From assembly GCA_002315815.1 (NCBI GenBank), contig DCIN01000090.1, positions 1 through 11,187 on the forward strand: a DNA stretch of 11,187 nucleotides, written 5' to 3'. Positions 5,493 through 11,187 of the stretch are shown here, piece after piece (within the stretch, counting starts at the first letter, position 1; each line of letters starts with the position of its first letter). The DNA comes from Bacteroidales bacterium UBA1725. GTDB taxonomy: Bacteria; Bacteroidota; Bacteroidia; Bacteroidales; UBA932. Made by a program: the position numbers and the translations under genes. The notes under the pieces are model-generated. The model worked only from the letters and a program-made list of their open reading frames with translations. It did not search any database and was not told where the DNA came from.

Positions 5493-6424
5493 GATTTGAG
5501 GCGGTATCGGAGTGTGGAGTAGGGGATGCCGAAGATGCGGGTCAGGAGACGTATGTTGGCTTTTGGGTATTCTTCAAGGATTTGGAGGATTGATTCCATT
5601 TTCTGGTTGGAATTCATAGAGGGGATGGGTATTCTGGAGTTCCCTTTTATAAAATCTACGATTTGTTCGTCGGTGGTTGGCACTTTTCGCGAGTGACTCG
5701 TGTTGGCGGTGTTGGTGCCAGAATCATCGAGGTCGGAGGATTCGCGGCTGGTGCGCCGGGTAAGGGTCTCAAGATATTTATTGCGACAGATGAATAGTGC
5801 TTCCACGATGTTTCTGGGAAAGATTTCCGGTGGTGGGATGATGAGGCCTTGTGGGTTCATTTTCCAGCCTTCGGGAAGCTGCTCCCGTATGGGGAGGTAG
5901 GCGCGAGCTAAACTTGCCGGGATATTGTGGCGGGTGTAGATACCTTTCTGGATGTCTGTGGCCAGGTCGAAGACGAAGCGGGCGCTGCTGAATGGGTAGT
6001 CAAGGTAATTTTGGGAAATGCCGTGGTGGAGGATGTTGCGGATATGGTAACAGATGCAGTCTTTGACGTCGTCGATGTCCTTGAGGATTCCGTGTTTGAA
6101 GGTGCGGGTGCCGAGCGTGCCGTGAACTTGGTAACGGCGGTTGTGGTATTGGGTTATGCTTAGGCGAAAGTGGTGTTTGAAGTTGGTACGTTGGGCTTCG
6201 GTCGGGAAGATTCCGTTGATGTGCAAGTGGTTGTTGAGGATTATGACCGAGAGAATTTGGATGCCCGTGGCTCGGGCGCTGAGCCACAGGCGGTTCCAGA
6301 TGTTGGTTTTGTCAAATGTATCGTAAAACATATCCTGCTGGAAGTTTCCGCGCAGATAAAGATGTTGGCACTTGCGCGAGTGACACGCGTCACTAATTGG
6401 TGTGTTTGGGTTGATGTTGGTCAT
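5474..6424 (-). CDS. REP-associated tyrosine transposase (RAYT), IS200-like Y1 family
   Basis: This 316-residue single-strand DNA endonuclease homologue belongs to the Y1 HUH superfamily (IS200/IS605 TnpA and TnpA-REP). These enzymes nick and rejoin DNA through a 5'-phosphotyrosine. The metal-binding HUH motif is HLH at residues 66-68 within ILNNHLHINGIF. The candidate catalytic tyrosine is Y126 in YHIRNILHHG, which aligns with the YIxxNPVxxG helix of RAYTs; DYPFSSARF (142-150) corresponds to their YxWSS block. A charged linker (about 220-250) leads to a C-terminal domain with a helix-turn-helix-like segment, ANIRLLTRIFGIPYSTLRYR. Terminal inverted repeats of an insertion sequence were not seen. 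Instead, REP-like repeats sit at both ends and inside the gene, as expected of a domesticated RAYT. The ATG at 6424 is followed directly by the domain; an N-terminal extension partly encoded by repeat B precedes the core. Confidence 0.88.
   Translation of the reverse strand: MTNINPNTPISDACHSRKCQHLYLRGNFQQDMFYDTFDKTNIWNRLWLSARATGIQILSVIILNNHLHINGIFPTEAQRTNFKHHFRLSITQYHNRRYQVHGTLGTRTFKHGILKDIDDVKDCICYHIRNILHHGISQNYLDYPFSSARFVFDLATDIQKGIYTRHNIPASLARAYLPIREQLPEGWKMNPQGLIIPPPEIFPRNIVEALFICRNKYLETLTRRTSRESSDLDDSGTNTANTSHSRKVPTTDEQIVDFIKGNSRIPIPSMNSNQKMESILQILEEYPKANIRLLTRIFGIPYSTLRYRLKSWHLRK
5677..5702 (+). repeat. REP-like repeat E (inside the RAYT gene)
   Basis: TTGGCAC, TTTT, then CGCGAGTGACTCGTG (5688-5702), whose central CGAGT-G-ACTCG is a perfect palindrome. 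It lies within the coding sequence and is translated on the - strand as TSHSRKVPT (residues 242-250), in the linker before the C-terminal domain. Confidence 0.7.
6365..6389 (+). repeat. REP-like repeat B (5' end of RAYT gene)
   Basis: TTGGCAC, TTG, then CGCGAGTGACACGCG (6375-6389), with one mismatch between the arms. It is translated on the - strand as part of DACHSRKCQHL (residues 12-22), in the same frame as repeat E, giving HSRK in both. Confidence 0.75.
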
Positions 6425-6453
6425 AGTATAAGTTATTGTAGTATAAGTTTTTG
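6424..6453 (-). repeat. 15-bp direct repeat at the RAYT start
   Basis: TAGTATAAGTTATTG (6424-6438) is followed directly by TAGTATAAGTTTTTG (6439-6453), one mismatch in 15. It covers the RAYT leader up to its start codon and may contain its promoter, but no clear TAnnTTTG element was found. Confidence 0.6.
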
Positions 6454-6555
6454 TATATATCTCTGCGGTGAGAAGTCAGATGATGATGCCCATCGGAAAG
6501 GCATGGTAGTAGAGAAGAACATGGTAGTAGTAATACGGAAGTTCTTGCGATGTGA

Positions 6556-6580
6556 CGCGAGTCACTTGCGTGAGTGCAGA
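6556..6580 (-). repeat. REP-like repeat D (upstream of RAYT)
   Basis: On the - strand this is TCTGCAC, TCA, then CGCAAGTGACTCGCG (6556-6570). The head differs from TTGGCAC at two positions; the palindrome has one arm mismatch. It lies 132 nt upstream of the RAYT start and faces repeat B head-out, an arrangement like a REPIN. Confidence 0.65.
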
Positions 6581-6678
6581 CTTCATTTTTCATAGCTTTG
6601 AAGTTGAATTGGTTACATATGAATAACCCGCGTGGGGATGGATGGCTTCGGTGACTTTGCCTGAATGGATAATACAAA

Positions 6679-6720
6679 GGAGTATTGAAACTTGTGTGGT
6701 GCCAAGTTTGCAGATACTCC
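6679..6720. repeat. Two-part hairpin with a REP-like head in its apex
   Basis: GGAGTAT (6679-6685) pairs with ATACTCC (6714-6720), and AAACTTG (6688-6694) pairs with CAAGTTT (6703-6709), separated by a 2/4-nt internal loop and closed by an 8-nt loop. On the - strand the apex contains TTGGCAC (6699-6705), the head of the REP-like repeats, so it may be a diverged sixth copy or a recognised structure. No T-run follows, so a terminator is unlikely. Confidence 0.6.
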
Positions 6721-6744
6721 CCCACTCAATCTTTCACGCACACC

Positions 6745-6804
6745 CTTTACCTTTACCTTTACCTTTACCTTTATCTTTATCTTTACCTTTACCTTTATCT
6801 TTAT
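6745..6804 (+). repeat. Hexanucleotide array (CTTTAY)10
   Basis: Ten uninterrupted 6-bp units occur in the order four CTTTAC, two CTTTAT, two CTTTAC, two CTTTAT. The block pattern suggests expansion by slippage or duplication of larger units. It is non-coding, downstream of the large secreted-protein gene and upstream of the RAYT. Confidence 0.95.
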
Positions 6805-6819
6805 CTTATCTTCAAGCGG

Positions 6820-6909
6820 CACTTGCACTTACACTTGAACTTGCACAGGCACTTGCATTTGCACTTGCACTGGCATTTGCACTGGCATTTGCACTGGCAT
6901 TTGCACTTG
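6820..6909 (+). repeat. Hexanucleotide array (CACTTG-like)15
   Basis: Fifteen consecutive 6-bp units have consensus CACTTG. The central part (6868-6903) is three exact copies of the 12-mer CACTGGCATTTG. It starts 15 nt after the CTTTAY array but has an unrelated unit. Its unit matches part of the REP-like head (GGCACTTGC also occurs in repeat B). Confidence 0.95.
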
Positions 6910-7001
6910 CAAACTCTGCGTATAGAATAAGTAGAAGTGCTCCTGCTGGAGACAAAAATAAGGATTCTTTTTGATGGTTCTTCTGGAGGATGAAAAAATA
7001 G

Positions 7002-7027
7002 TTGGCACTTTGCGCAAGTCACTCGCG
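7002..7027 (+). repeat. REP-like repeat C (3' end of the large secreted-protein gene)
   Basis: TTGGCAC, TTTG, then CGCAAGTCACTCGCG (7013-7027), with one arm mismatch. Its central TCA (7019-7021) is, on the - strand, the TGA stop codon of the large gene, mirroring repeat A at the RAYT stop. Confidence 0.7.
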
Positions 7028-10000
7028 TATAACACAGTTGTTGCTTTCGTAAATTTCCTCCACTTTGTTTTCGGGGTCGATGATGACCTTGAGACTTTCC
7101 GGTGATGAGTTTTCGGGCAGGGGAAGGGAAATGGTCGCTGTCTTGGGAGAAAGGTCAACAGGGGCTTTGATGGGCGGGATGGTGCCGGCGGCCACGATTC
7201 TGCCTTTCGAATTCATCAGAACGATGTCCATAGTCTCACTGTCCACGCCGCCTATGTTGTGTACTGTAACTTCCACCATTCCGTTCTTCAATTCAATGTC
7301 CTCGGTACTGATTCCTATGTCTGGCAATAGGTTGAAGTCACGGCCTTCTCCCTTGAGTTTCATTTCGATACAGTATTCTTTTCCTGCTGGGATGGTAAGA
7401 CTGATGCGACGGTCGCGGCCGAAGCGGTGGGTTCTTGTCTTCCCCTCCGCGGTGAGTTCCCAGTCTCCTCCCAGCAGCTCTACACCTATCATATCCACTT
7501 TCATCGGCTTCTTGTCCGTGTTGTAGAAATCAATCTTGAAGGCCTTCTTGCTACGGTCGTGCACAAAGATGGCCACCTTCTCGGCATCCCTGTCTCCCGG
7601 GAACTCCCATCTGAAGAGGTTCCCGGGCACCATCTGCTGGCTGCGGTTCATTCCGATTCCTCCTAGTCTGACAGTCTGTATGTAATTGACGTCAAAGGAG
7701 AGACGGTCAATCCAAATGCTTCCTTCCGTGGTGATGAAATCTCTGTTGAAGTAGTTGCGCAATATCTGTCGACCTCTGGTGACGCTCTGCTCTCTGGTCA
7801 TTTCGGGACTCCACCAGTCGGAAACTCTGTCGATCTCGGCATATTTCTCTTCACCGGTCCAGGCGTATGCATAATTGTAAAGAGCTCCGAGATAGCCTAT
7901 TCCCCAGCTGATAGGCTCGTCTGTGGCGTAATCCAGTTCAGATGGAATCACTACCTGTCCGGATTCATCATATCTCTTGTGGGCGAGTATGGAGTCAGCG
8001 TATCTGAGCATAAATTCTCGTGCCGCCGGGTTGCCGTAGAATTCGCCGAGCATCAGGGCCGGACCTGTATGGAAATTTTCCCGATACGATGACATAGTCC
8101 AAGGCCATTCCTCCGCGAGCCGTGTTGCGCTCCAGTAGTCGGAACGAAAGTGCAGATGTCCTGCCTTGTTGATTCCCATCACCCAGTCGCGAATTGTCCT
8201 GGTGTTTTCCATAAGGCGTTCCGCCTGACGGGGATTACCTGCTTCCGTGTAATTGATTTGGCAAAGCGTGTTTTCTCCCTCCTCGTATGTGTGCAGGCCA
8301 TCGGTCATTATTGTGCTGACGCCGTTTGTGAGCGTGCCTTCCCGATCGACAGCATCCATAAACAGATGCAGGGATGTGGCAACTTTCTCTCTGATGTCAC
8401 CGATATAATATAGGCCGGGGAAATGGTTGGTGAGATCTGTGTCATCCGAGATACCGCCGCCGAATTCCCCATAATCAAGCTGCCTGTTGTCGATATACCA
8501 TTCTATGATTTCACGGTACTTCTTGAGGACTTCGAGTTGGACGAACGCCCATTCAGGGATGTTTGCCGGGGCAACCGGCTCGATGTAGTCAAGAGGTGAC
8601 TGCCCCGGATAGTACAGGTTCCAATAGCGTCTGTAAAGCTGGTTGTCCGGTTCAATCTTTATGAGGTCATTGAGGTCGCGGTCCACCTGCTCGAATTTAC
8701 TGTAACGGCGGCTTGATGTAGATTCCTCCACAAGCATAGCATAACCGTCACGAACCTGTGCGAAGCGGTCCTCAGCGTGTTCCTTCTTTGCTTCCTCCTT
8801 GTTTTTGAACACTAGGGTAATGCCTGTCCCCTTGAGGCTCCGGGCATCAAAGTCGGCGCTTCCGCCCGCGAAGGTGATGTACAGTGGTTCATCGTCCGGG
8901 AGGATTCTGTCTCTCAGGTCCAGCCAGAGGGTGCGCTTCTCTCCCGGTCTGACGCTGAAAGAGAAATCGAACATATTGCGCATTTTCCAGATAGGGTCCT
9001 TTACCTGTATGTTGATGGGAATCAGTCCATCCTTCACCGGTTCGACGTCAAGTGCCGGCAGGTCGATGAGTATGCCGTCCAGACCGCCACGGATATTTCT
9101 CCAACTGGTACTGCCGTCGCGTGGACCGTCCCAGGTGCCTTCAGACGTGGTGTTGGAAATGGTAACTTCCTGATTGATGTTGATATCCCTCCAGTCACTG
9201 GGAATTACGACGTGTACTATGGGGAGATTGTCCGTTGATGCGGAACTTGCTGATGAAGAGCTTGCTGATGCGGAACTTGTTGATTCAGAACTTACTGATG
9301 AAGAACTTGTTGATGCAGAGCTTGCTGATTCAGACATTGCTGGTGACGGAATCTGCTGGCGGGGGGTCTGCTGGCGGGGGGTCTGCTGGCGGGGGGTTTG
9401 CCTGCGGGCAGCCTGTTGTGCCCTGCCAAGAAGCATCTGCCTTTCCTGAGGATCGAAACGGCCCTCTATGAACTTTCGCACCTCCACCAGCTGGGGAAAG
9501 TTATAATCTTGAAAATCATCGAGCATATAGCTCAGGCGGGTTATACCTGCGGGAGCCTCGCCCGCGTGTATATAATAAGTGTCCAGCTCCTGAATGGGGG
9601 TCTCCTGTACTTCATTGGTAAAGACAAGTGTTTTTCCCTGAACAGGTTCCGCAAGTTTGTGAAAGCTGTGCTGAGTGCCCTGGGCTTTTGTGTCGAAGGT
9701 ATTGTCAGCACTTCCGTCCAGGTTTTCGCTTATGCCCAGCTTTCCGAAGGCGCCACCGCTCATTTCTACGTAGTTCCAGAGTTCGTCGGGCATATTGTAT
9801 CGAATCTGAATTCCTGAACTTGAATAGCAGTCCCAGTCCGGAAGTTGGAAATAGTCGTTGCGCCCCTCTATGCGTGAACGGTTGTAAACTCCTGGCCAGG
9901 TTGTCTCTCTGATACCGTCGTTACCTTTGTACCACCATCTTTTGAGGTCATAGCTCTCCAGAATGCCTACCTTGCGTACAGTGGTGGATGCATCGGTGAG

Positions 10001-10819
10001 GTATGGAGGCATCTGAGTGTCGAATCCGTAATAGTGAAGCCACTTTCCGGATGTGGTTTGATCCGAGAAGGAACGTCTTGCTGCGGGGATGTCCGGAACC
10101 TCATTTCCGGCTATTTCGCCAATAATATTGTCGTCAAGTGCTTGCGAATAGATGCGGAGCTCATCAATGTCTCCGCCTCGCTGCATATTGTAAGCACTCT
10201 GTACCTGATATGGGGAGATAATGCGTGAGTGCGGGCCGAATTGGTCCAAGCCGGTGTTCAGCACTACACTTGTGTCTTTTCTGGCAATCATTTGCCCGTT
10301 GAAATACAGTTTGATTCCTTTGTTCTCGTCCCAGCTGAAAGCGATATGTGACCATTCGTCGGGTTCGGGAAGCCGTTCCAACGAAGTGGATACGCGCACG
10401 CGTACGAGATTGTTGTCAGTGACGAATGCGTCCAGGCCGTGACCGTTGTAGTCTATCCGCAACCATACCATATCCCAGCTGCTATGGTCTGAAAAGCTGA
10501 CACGGAAGATGGGGAATTCTGTGGGGCCGTAGGGTTCGTGCGCCCTCCACCAGAATGCAAGGGTGCCTCTTTCAGAAAAAATGTTGCCCGGAGCTTTGTA
10601 TGCCAGGCGCTGTCCGAGTTCACAACGTATGCCCTTGCCCTTCTGACCGTCATCGATAATGGAAACATTGCTGACAAAGGAGGGTGATTCCTGTCCGGCT
10701 GCATAATCAGCCTTGACTTGATTGTCTCCCGATAGATAGAAAAGAAGGGATGAATTGTCCTGTGAATAGCAATGAATAGTCAAAAGAATTGACAATAAGG
10801 CAATTAGCTTAAATCTCAT
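7019..10819 (-). CDS. Large secreted LamG/toroid-like/CARDB protein, probable polysaccharide-active enzyme
   Basis: This encodes a 1266-residue exported protein. The chosen start at 10819 gives a signal peptide (MRFKLIALLSILLTIH, cleavage near YSQ); 36 further in-frame upstream codons would run through a promoter region. Residues about 22-232 are LamG-like (concanavalin A-type), with GTLAFWWRA, DEWSHIAFSWDENKGIKLYFNG and DIDELRIYSQAL. Residues about 470-528 are a low-complexity linker of RQQTP repeats and Ser-rich pentads. After a beta-rich region, a helical segment (about 750-1000) resembles an alpha/alpha toroid of glycoside hydrolases or polysaccharide lyases, with YGEFGGGISDDTDL at 783-796. 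The last 100 residues (about 1165-1266) resemble a CARDB domain, ending in ENKVEEIYESNN. The substrate and enzyme family are not identifiable here. It is transcribed alone, divergent from the rRNA-type promoters, and its stop codon lies in REP-like repeat C. Confidence 0.8.
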   Translation of the reverse strand: MRFKLIALLSILLTIHCYSQDNSSLLFYLSGDNQVKADYAAGQESPSFVSNVSIIDDGQKGKGIRCELGQRLAYKAPGNIFSERGTLAFWWRAHEPYGPTEFPIFRVSFSDHSSWDMVWLRIDYNGHGLDAFVTDNNLVRVRVSTSLERLPEPDEWSHIAFSWDENKGIKLYFNGQMIARKDTSVVLNTGLDQFGPHSRIISPYQVQSAYNMQRGGDIDELRIYSQALDDNIIGEIAGNEVPDIPAARRSFSDQTTSGKWLHYYGFDTQMPPYLTDASTTVRKVGILESYDLKRWWYKGNDGIRETTWPGVYNRSRIEGRNDYFQLPDWDCYSSSGIQIRYNMPDELWNYVEMSGGAFGKLGISENLDGSADNTFDTKAQGTQHSFHKLAEPVQGKTLVFTNEVQETPIQELDTYYIHAGEAPAGITRLSYMLDDFQDYNFPQLVEVRKFIEGRFDPQERQMLLGRAQQAARRQTPRQQTPRQQTPRQQIPSPAMSESASSASTSSSSVSSESTSSASASSSSASSASTDNLPIVHVVIPSDWRDININQEVTISNTTSEGTWDGPRDGSTSWRNIRGGLDGILIDLPALDVEPVKDGLIPINIQVKDPIWKMRNMFDFSFSVRPGEKRTLWLDLRDRILPDDEPLYITFAGGSADFDARSLKGTGITLVFKNKEEAKKEHAEDRFAQVRDGYAMLVEESTSSRRYSKFEQVDRDLNDLIKIEPDNQLYRRYWNLYYPGQSPLDYIEPVAPANIPEWAFVQLEVLKKYREIIEWYIDNRQLDYGEFGGGISDDTDLTNHFPGLYYIGDIREKVATSLHLFMDAVDREGTLTNGVSTIMTDGLHTYEEGENTLCQINYTEAGNPRQAERLMENTRTIRDWVMGINKAGHLHFRSDYWSATRLAEEWPWTMSSYRENFHTGPALMLGEFYGNPAAREFMLRYADSILAHKRYDESGQVVIPSELDYATDEPISWGIGYLGALYNYAYAWTGEEKYAEIDRVSDWWSPEMTREQSVTRGRQILRNYFNRDFITTEGSIWIDRLSFDVNYIQTVRLGGIGMNRSQQMVPGNLFRWEFPGDRDAEKVAIFVHDRSKKAFKIDFYNTDKKPMKVDMIGVELLGGDWELTAEGKTRTHRFGRDRRISLTIPAGKEYCIEMKLKGEGRDFNLLPDIGISTEDIELKNGMVEVTVHNIGGVDSETMDIVLMNSKGRIVAAGTIPPIKAPVDLSPKTATISLPLPENSSPESLKVIIDPENKVEEIYESNNCVIRE
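9237..9341 (-). repeat. Seven 15-bp units encoding a Ser-rich linker
   Basis: Seven exact-length 15-bp units (first unit GATGCGGAACTTGCT on the + strand) encode pentads such as ASSAS, TSSSS and VSSES, at about residues 494-528 of the large secreted protein. They keep the reading frame, so changes in copy number would alter linker length only. Confidence 0.9.
9352..9411 (-). repeat. 15-bp units with G6 tracts encoding RQQTP repeats
   Basis: TCTGCTGGCGGGGGG occurs exactly at 9352-9366, 9367-9381 and 9382-9396, followed by a degenerate unit to 9411. It encodes RQQTP/RQQIP at about residues 470-490, immediately before the Ser-rich pentads and separated from them by only 10 bp. Each exact unit has a run of six G. 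Confidence 0.9.
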
Positions 10820-10833
10820 ATTGTGGTCGGTTT

Positions 10834-10867
10834 CAAATATGGTGCAAGTTATTAAAAAAAACACAAA
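10834..10867 (-). promoter_or_regulatory. Possible promoter of the large secreted-protein gene
   Basis: On the - strand CATATTTG (10834-10841) resembles the Bacteroidota -7 element TAnnTTTG, with a TTTG (10864-10867) 22 nt upstream as a -33 candidate. The match is imperfect and the spacing slightly long. It would start transcription only a few bases before the ATG at 10819. Confidence 0.3.
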
Positions 10868-10870
10868 AAG

Positions 10871-10902
10871 TATTGCAGATTCAAAAATAAGCTGTACATT
10901 TG
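10871..10902 (+). promoter_or_regulatory. Bacteroidota-type promoter P1, rRNA operon-like
   Basis: TATTG at 10871-10875 (-33) and TACATTTG at 10895-10902 (-7) are 19 bp apart, the expected arrangement for the primary sigma factor of this phylum. The -33 is followed by CAGATTCAA, shared with P2. It points right, away from the large secreted-protein gene. Confidence 0.7.
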
Positions 10903-10973
10903 CATCCCCTTTCGGAAGAGAGGGCACGCAAAAGTTCTTCGAAATACAAAATTTGAAAATTTTTCAAAAAAAG

Positions 10974-11004
10974 TTTGCAGATTCAATTTTTTGAATTACC
11001 TTTG
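10974..11004 (+). promoter_or_regulatory. Bacteroidota-type promoter P2, rRNA operon-like
   Basis: TTTG at 10974-10977 and TACCTTTG at 10997-11004 are 19 bp apart, exactly 102 bp downstream of the P1 elements. The shared TTGCAGATTCAA around the -33 indicates duplication. An A/T-rich stretch (10943-10972) precedes it, like an UP element. Strong tandem promoters of this kind are typical of rRNA operons. Confidence 0.75.
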
Positions 11005-11187
11005 CAATCCCATTCGCAAGGATGGTGGCGGATTCAGCCGAAGAGGCTGGTTTTTTTAGCGCCAAATTTGAAAGAGTTCTTTGAAAAGACTGATAGGAAA
11101 GTACAAGCAAGTACCGAGAATACAATAATCGAGAGCGTTGATTTCTTTTGGAAATTTTAAGCGTCAGGCATCAAGCTTAGAAGTATA
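11005..11187 (+). other. Putative rRNA operon leader (16S gene beyond the window)
   Basis: After P2 the sequence has no credible coding capacity. It contains GAGTTCTTTGAAA (11074-11086), which resembles the boxA-type antitermination element common in the rRNA leaders of this phylum. With tandem strong promoters upstream, a ribosomal RNA operon is the best reading. The conserved 16S start (AGAGTTTGATCCTGGCTCAG) is not reached, so the call depends on sequence outside the window. Confidence 0.6.
11035..11057 (+). terminator. Intrinsic terminator-like hairpin in the leader
   Basis: CAGCC (11035-11039) pairs with GGCTG (11045-11049) around a 5-nt loop and is followed by G and seven T. It is downstream of both P1 and P2 and upstream of the boxA-like sequence. 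It could be an attenuator, or merely leader structure. Confidence 0.45.

Larger units (their letters stand above)
6425..7018. other. 594-nt non-coding gap of stacked repeats
   Basis: No convincing gene lies here. The open frames across it consist of dipeptide repeats read from the hexanucleotide arrays. In order the gap holds the 15-bp direct repeat, an 11-bp repeat CATGGTAGTAG at 6502 and 6520, REP-like repeat D, the hairpin at 6679-6720, two hexanucleotide arrays and the start of REP-like repeat C. Confidence 0.7.

Noticed and set aside
5474..6424. Complete insertion sequence around the transposase-like gene
   Set aside because: No IS200/IS605-type left and right ends or accessory tnpB were found. 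The protein's extra C-terminal domain and the surrounding REP-like repeats fit a RAYT better.
6393..6725. 110-residue - strand frame upstream of the RAYT
   Set aside because: It runs through repeat D and overlaps the RAYT start in another frame, and it looks like no known protein.
6745..6909. CRISPR array
   Set aside because: The repeats are 6 bp and contiguous with no spacers, and no cas genes are present.
6613..7158. Open reading frames across the hexanucleotide arrays on both strands
   Set aside because: Six-bp repeats stay open in several frames and encode only dipeptide repeats (KV, LP, CK). No signal, start context or family resemblance supports a protein.
9174..9449. + strand reading frame with acidic ELADEEL-like repeats
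   Set aside because: It is the antisense shadow of the Ser-rich and RQQTP arrays of the large secreted protein, which is well supported on the other strand.
10820..10927. Upstream in-frame start giving a 1302-residue version of the large secreted protein
   Set aside because: The extra 36 codons run through rRNA-type promoter P1 and would bury the signal peptide; the ATG at 10819 gives a normal signal peptide directly at the N-terminus.
10975..11160. 61-residue + strand frame
   Set aside because: It begins inside promoter P2 and spans hairpins and a boxA-like element; a non-coding rRNA leader explains the sequence better.

Overview
The window looks like chromosomal DNA of a gut-type Bacteroidales bacterium (phylum Bacteroidota). 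The evidence is: short NVEALA-family exported proteins paired with BF3164-type six-bladed propeller lipoproteins, a lineage-restricted pairing; genes without Shine-Dalgarno sequences; and two promoters of the Bacteroidota form (TTG near -33, TAnnTTTG near -7, 19 bp apart). The genus cannot be decided from this sequence.

Left part (1-3208, + strand): a surface-protein cluster, NVEALA protein 1 / BF3164-like lipoprotein 1 (28-nt overlap) / NVEALA protein 2 / a 292-nt repeat-rich gap / BF3164-like lipoprotein 2. It appears to have grown by tandem duplication, and a 48-bp upstream segment occurs before both halves. A 17-18 bp hairpin then separates it from the convergent chaperonin operon.

Middle (3370-5356, - strand): groES-groEL, with a 13-bp tandem repeat between the two genes. 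Upstream of groES are a sigma-54-like -24/-12 element and an abutting perfect palindrome, a plausible stress-regulated promoter.

5464-7027: a REP-associated tyrosine transposase (RAYT, IS200-like Y1 HUH nuclease) on the - strand, with five copies of a REP-like motif: TTGGCAC, then 3-4 nt, then a 15-nt palindrome close to CGCRAGTGACTCGCG. Copies lie at the 3' end, inside, and at the 5' end of the RAYT gene, upstream of it, and at the 3' end of the neighbouring large gene. Two copies supply stop codons and two are translated in the same frame within the RAYT. The same intergenic region holds two adjacent hexanucleotide arrays and a strong two-part hairpin. This RAYT/REP-like island is the most unusual part of the window.

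Right part (7019-10819, - strand): one very large secreted protein of 1266 residues with an N-terminal LamG-like domain, a Ser-rich and RQQTP-repeat linker, a helical (alpha/alpha toroid-like) region with a GEFGGGISDD motif, and a C-terminal CARDB-like domain. It is probably a polysaccharide-active enzyme of unassigned family. Divergent from it, at 10871-11187 on the + strand, are two tandem strong promoters and a leader that looks like the start of an rRNA operon whose 16S gene would begin just outside the window.
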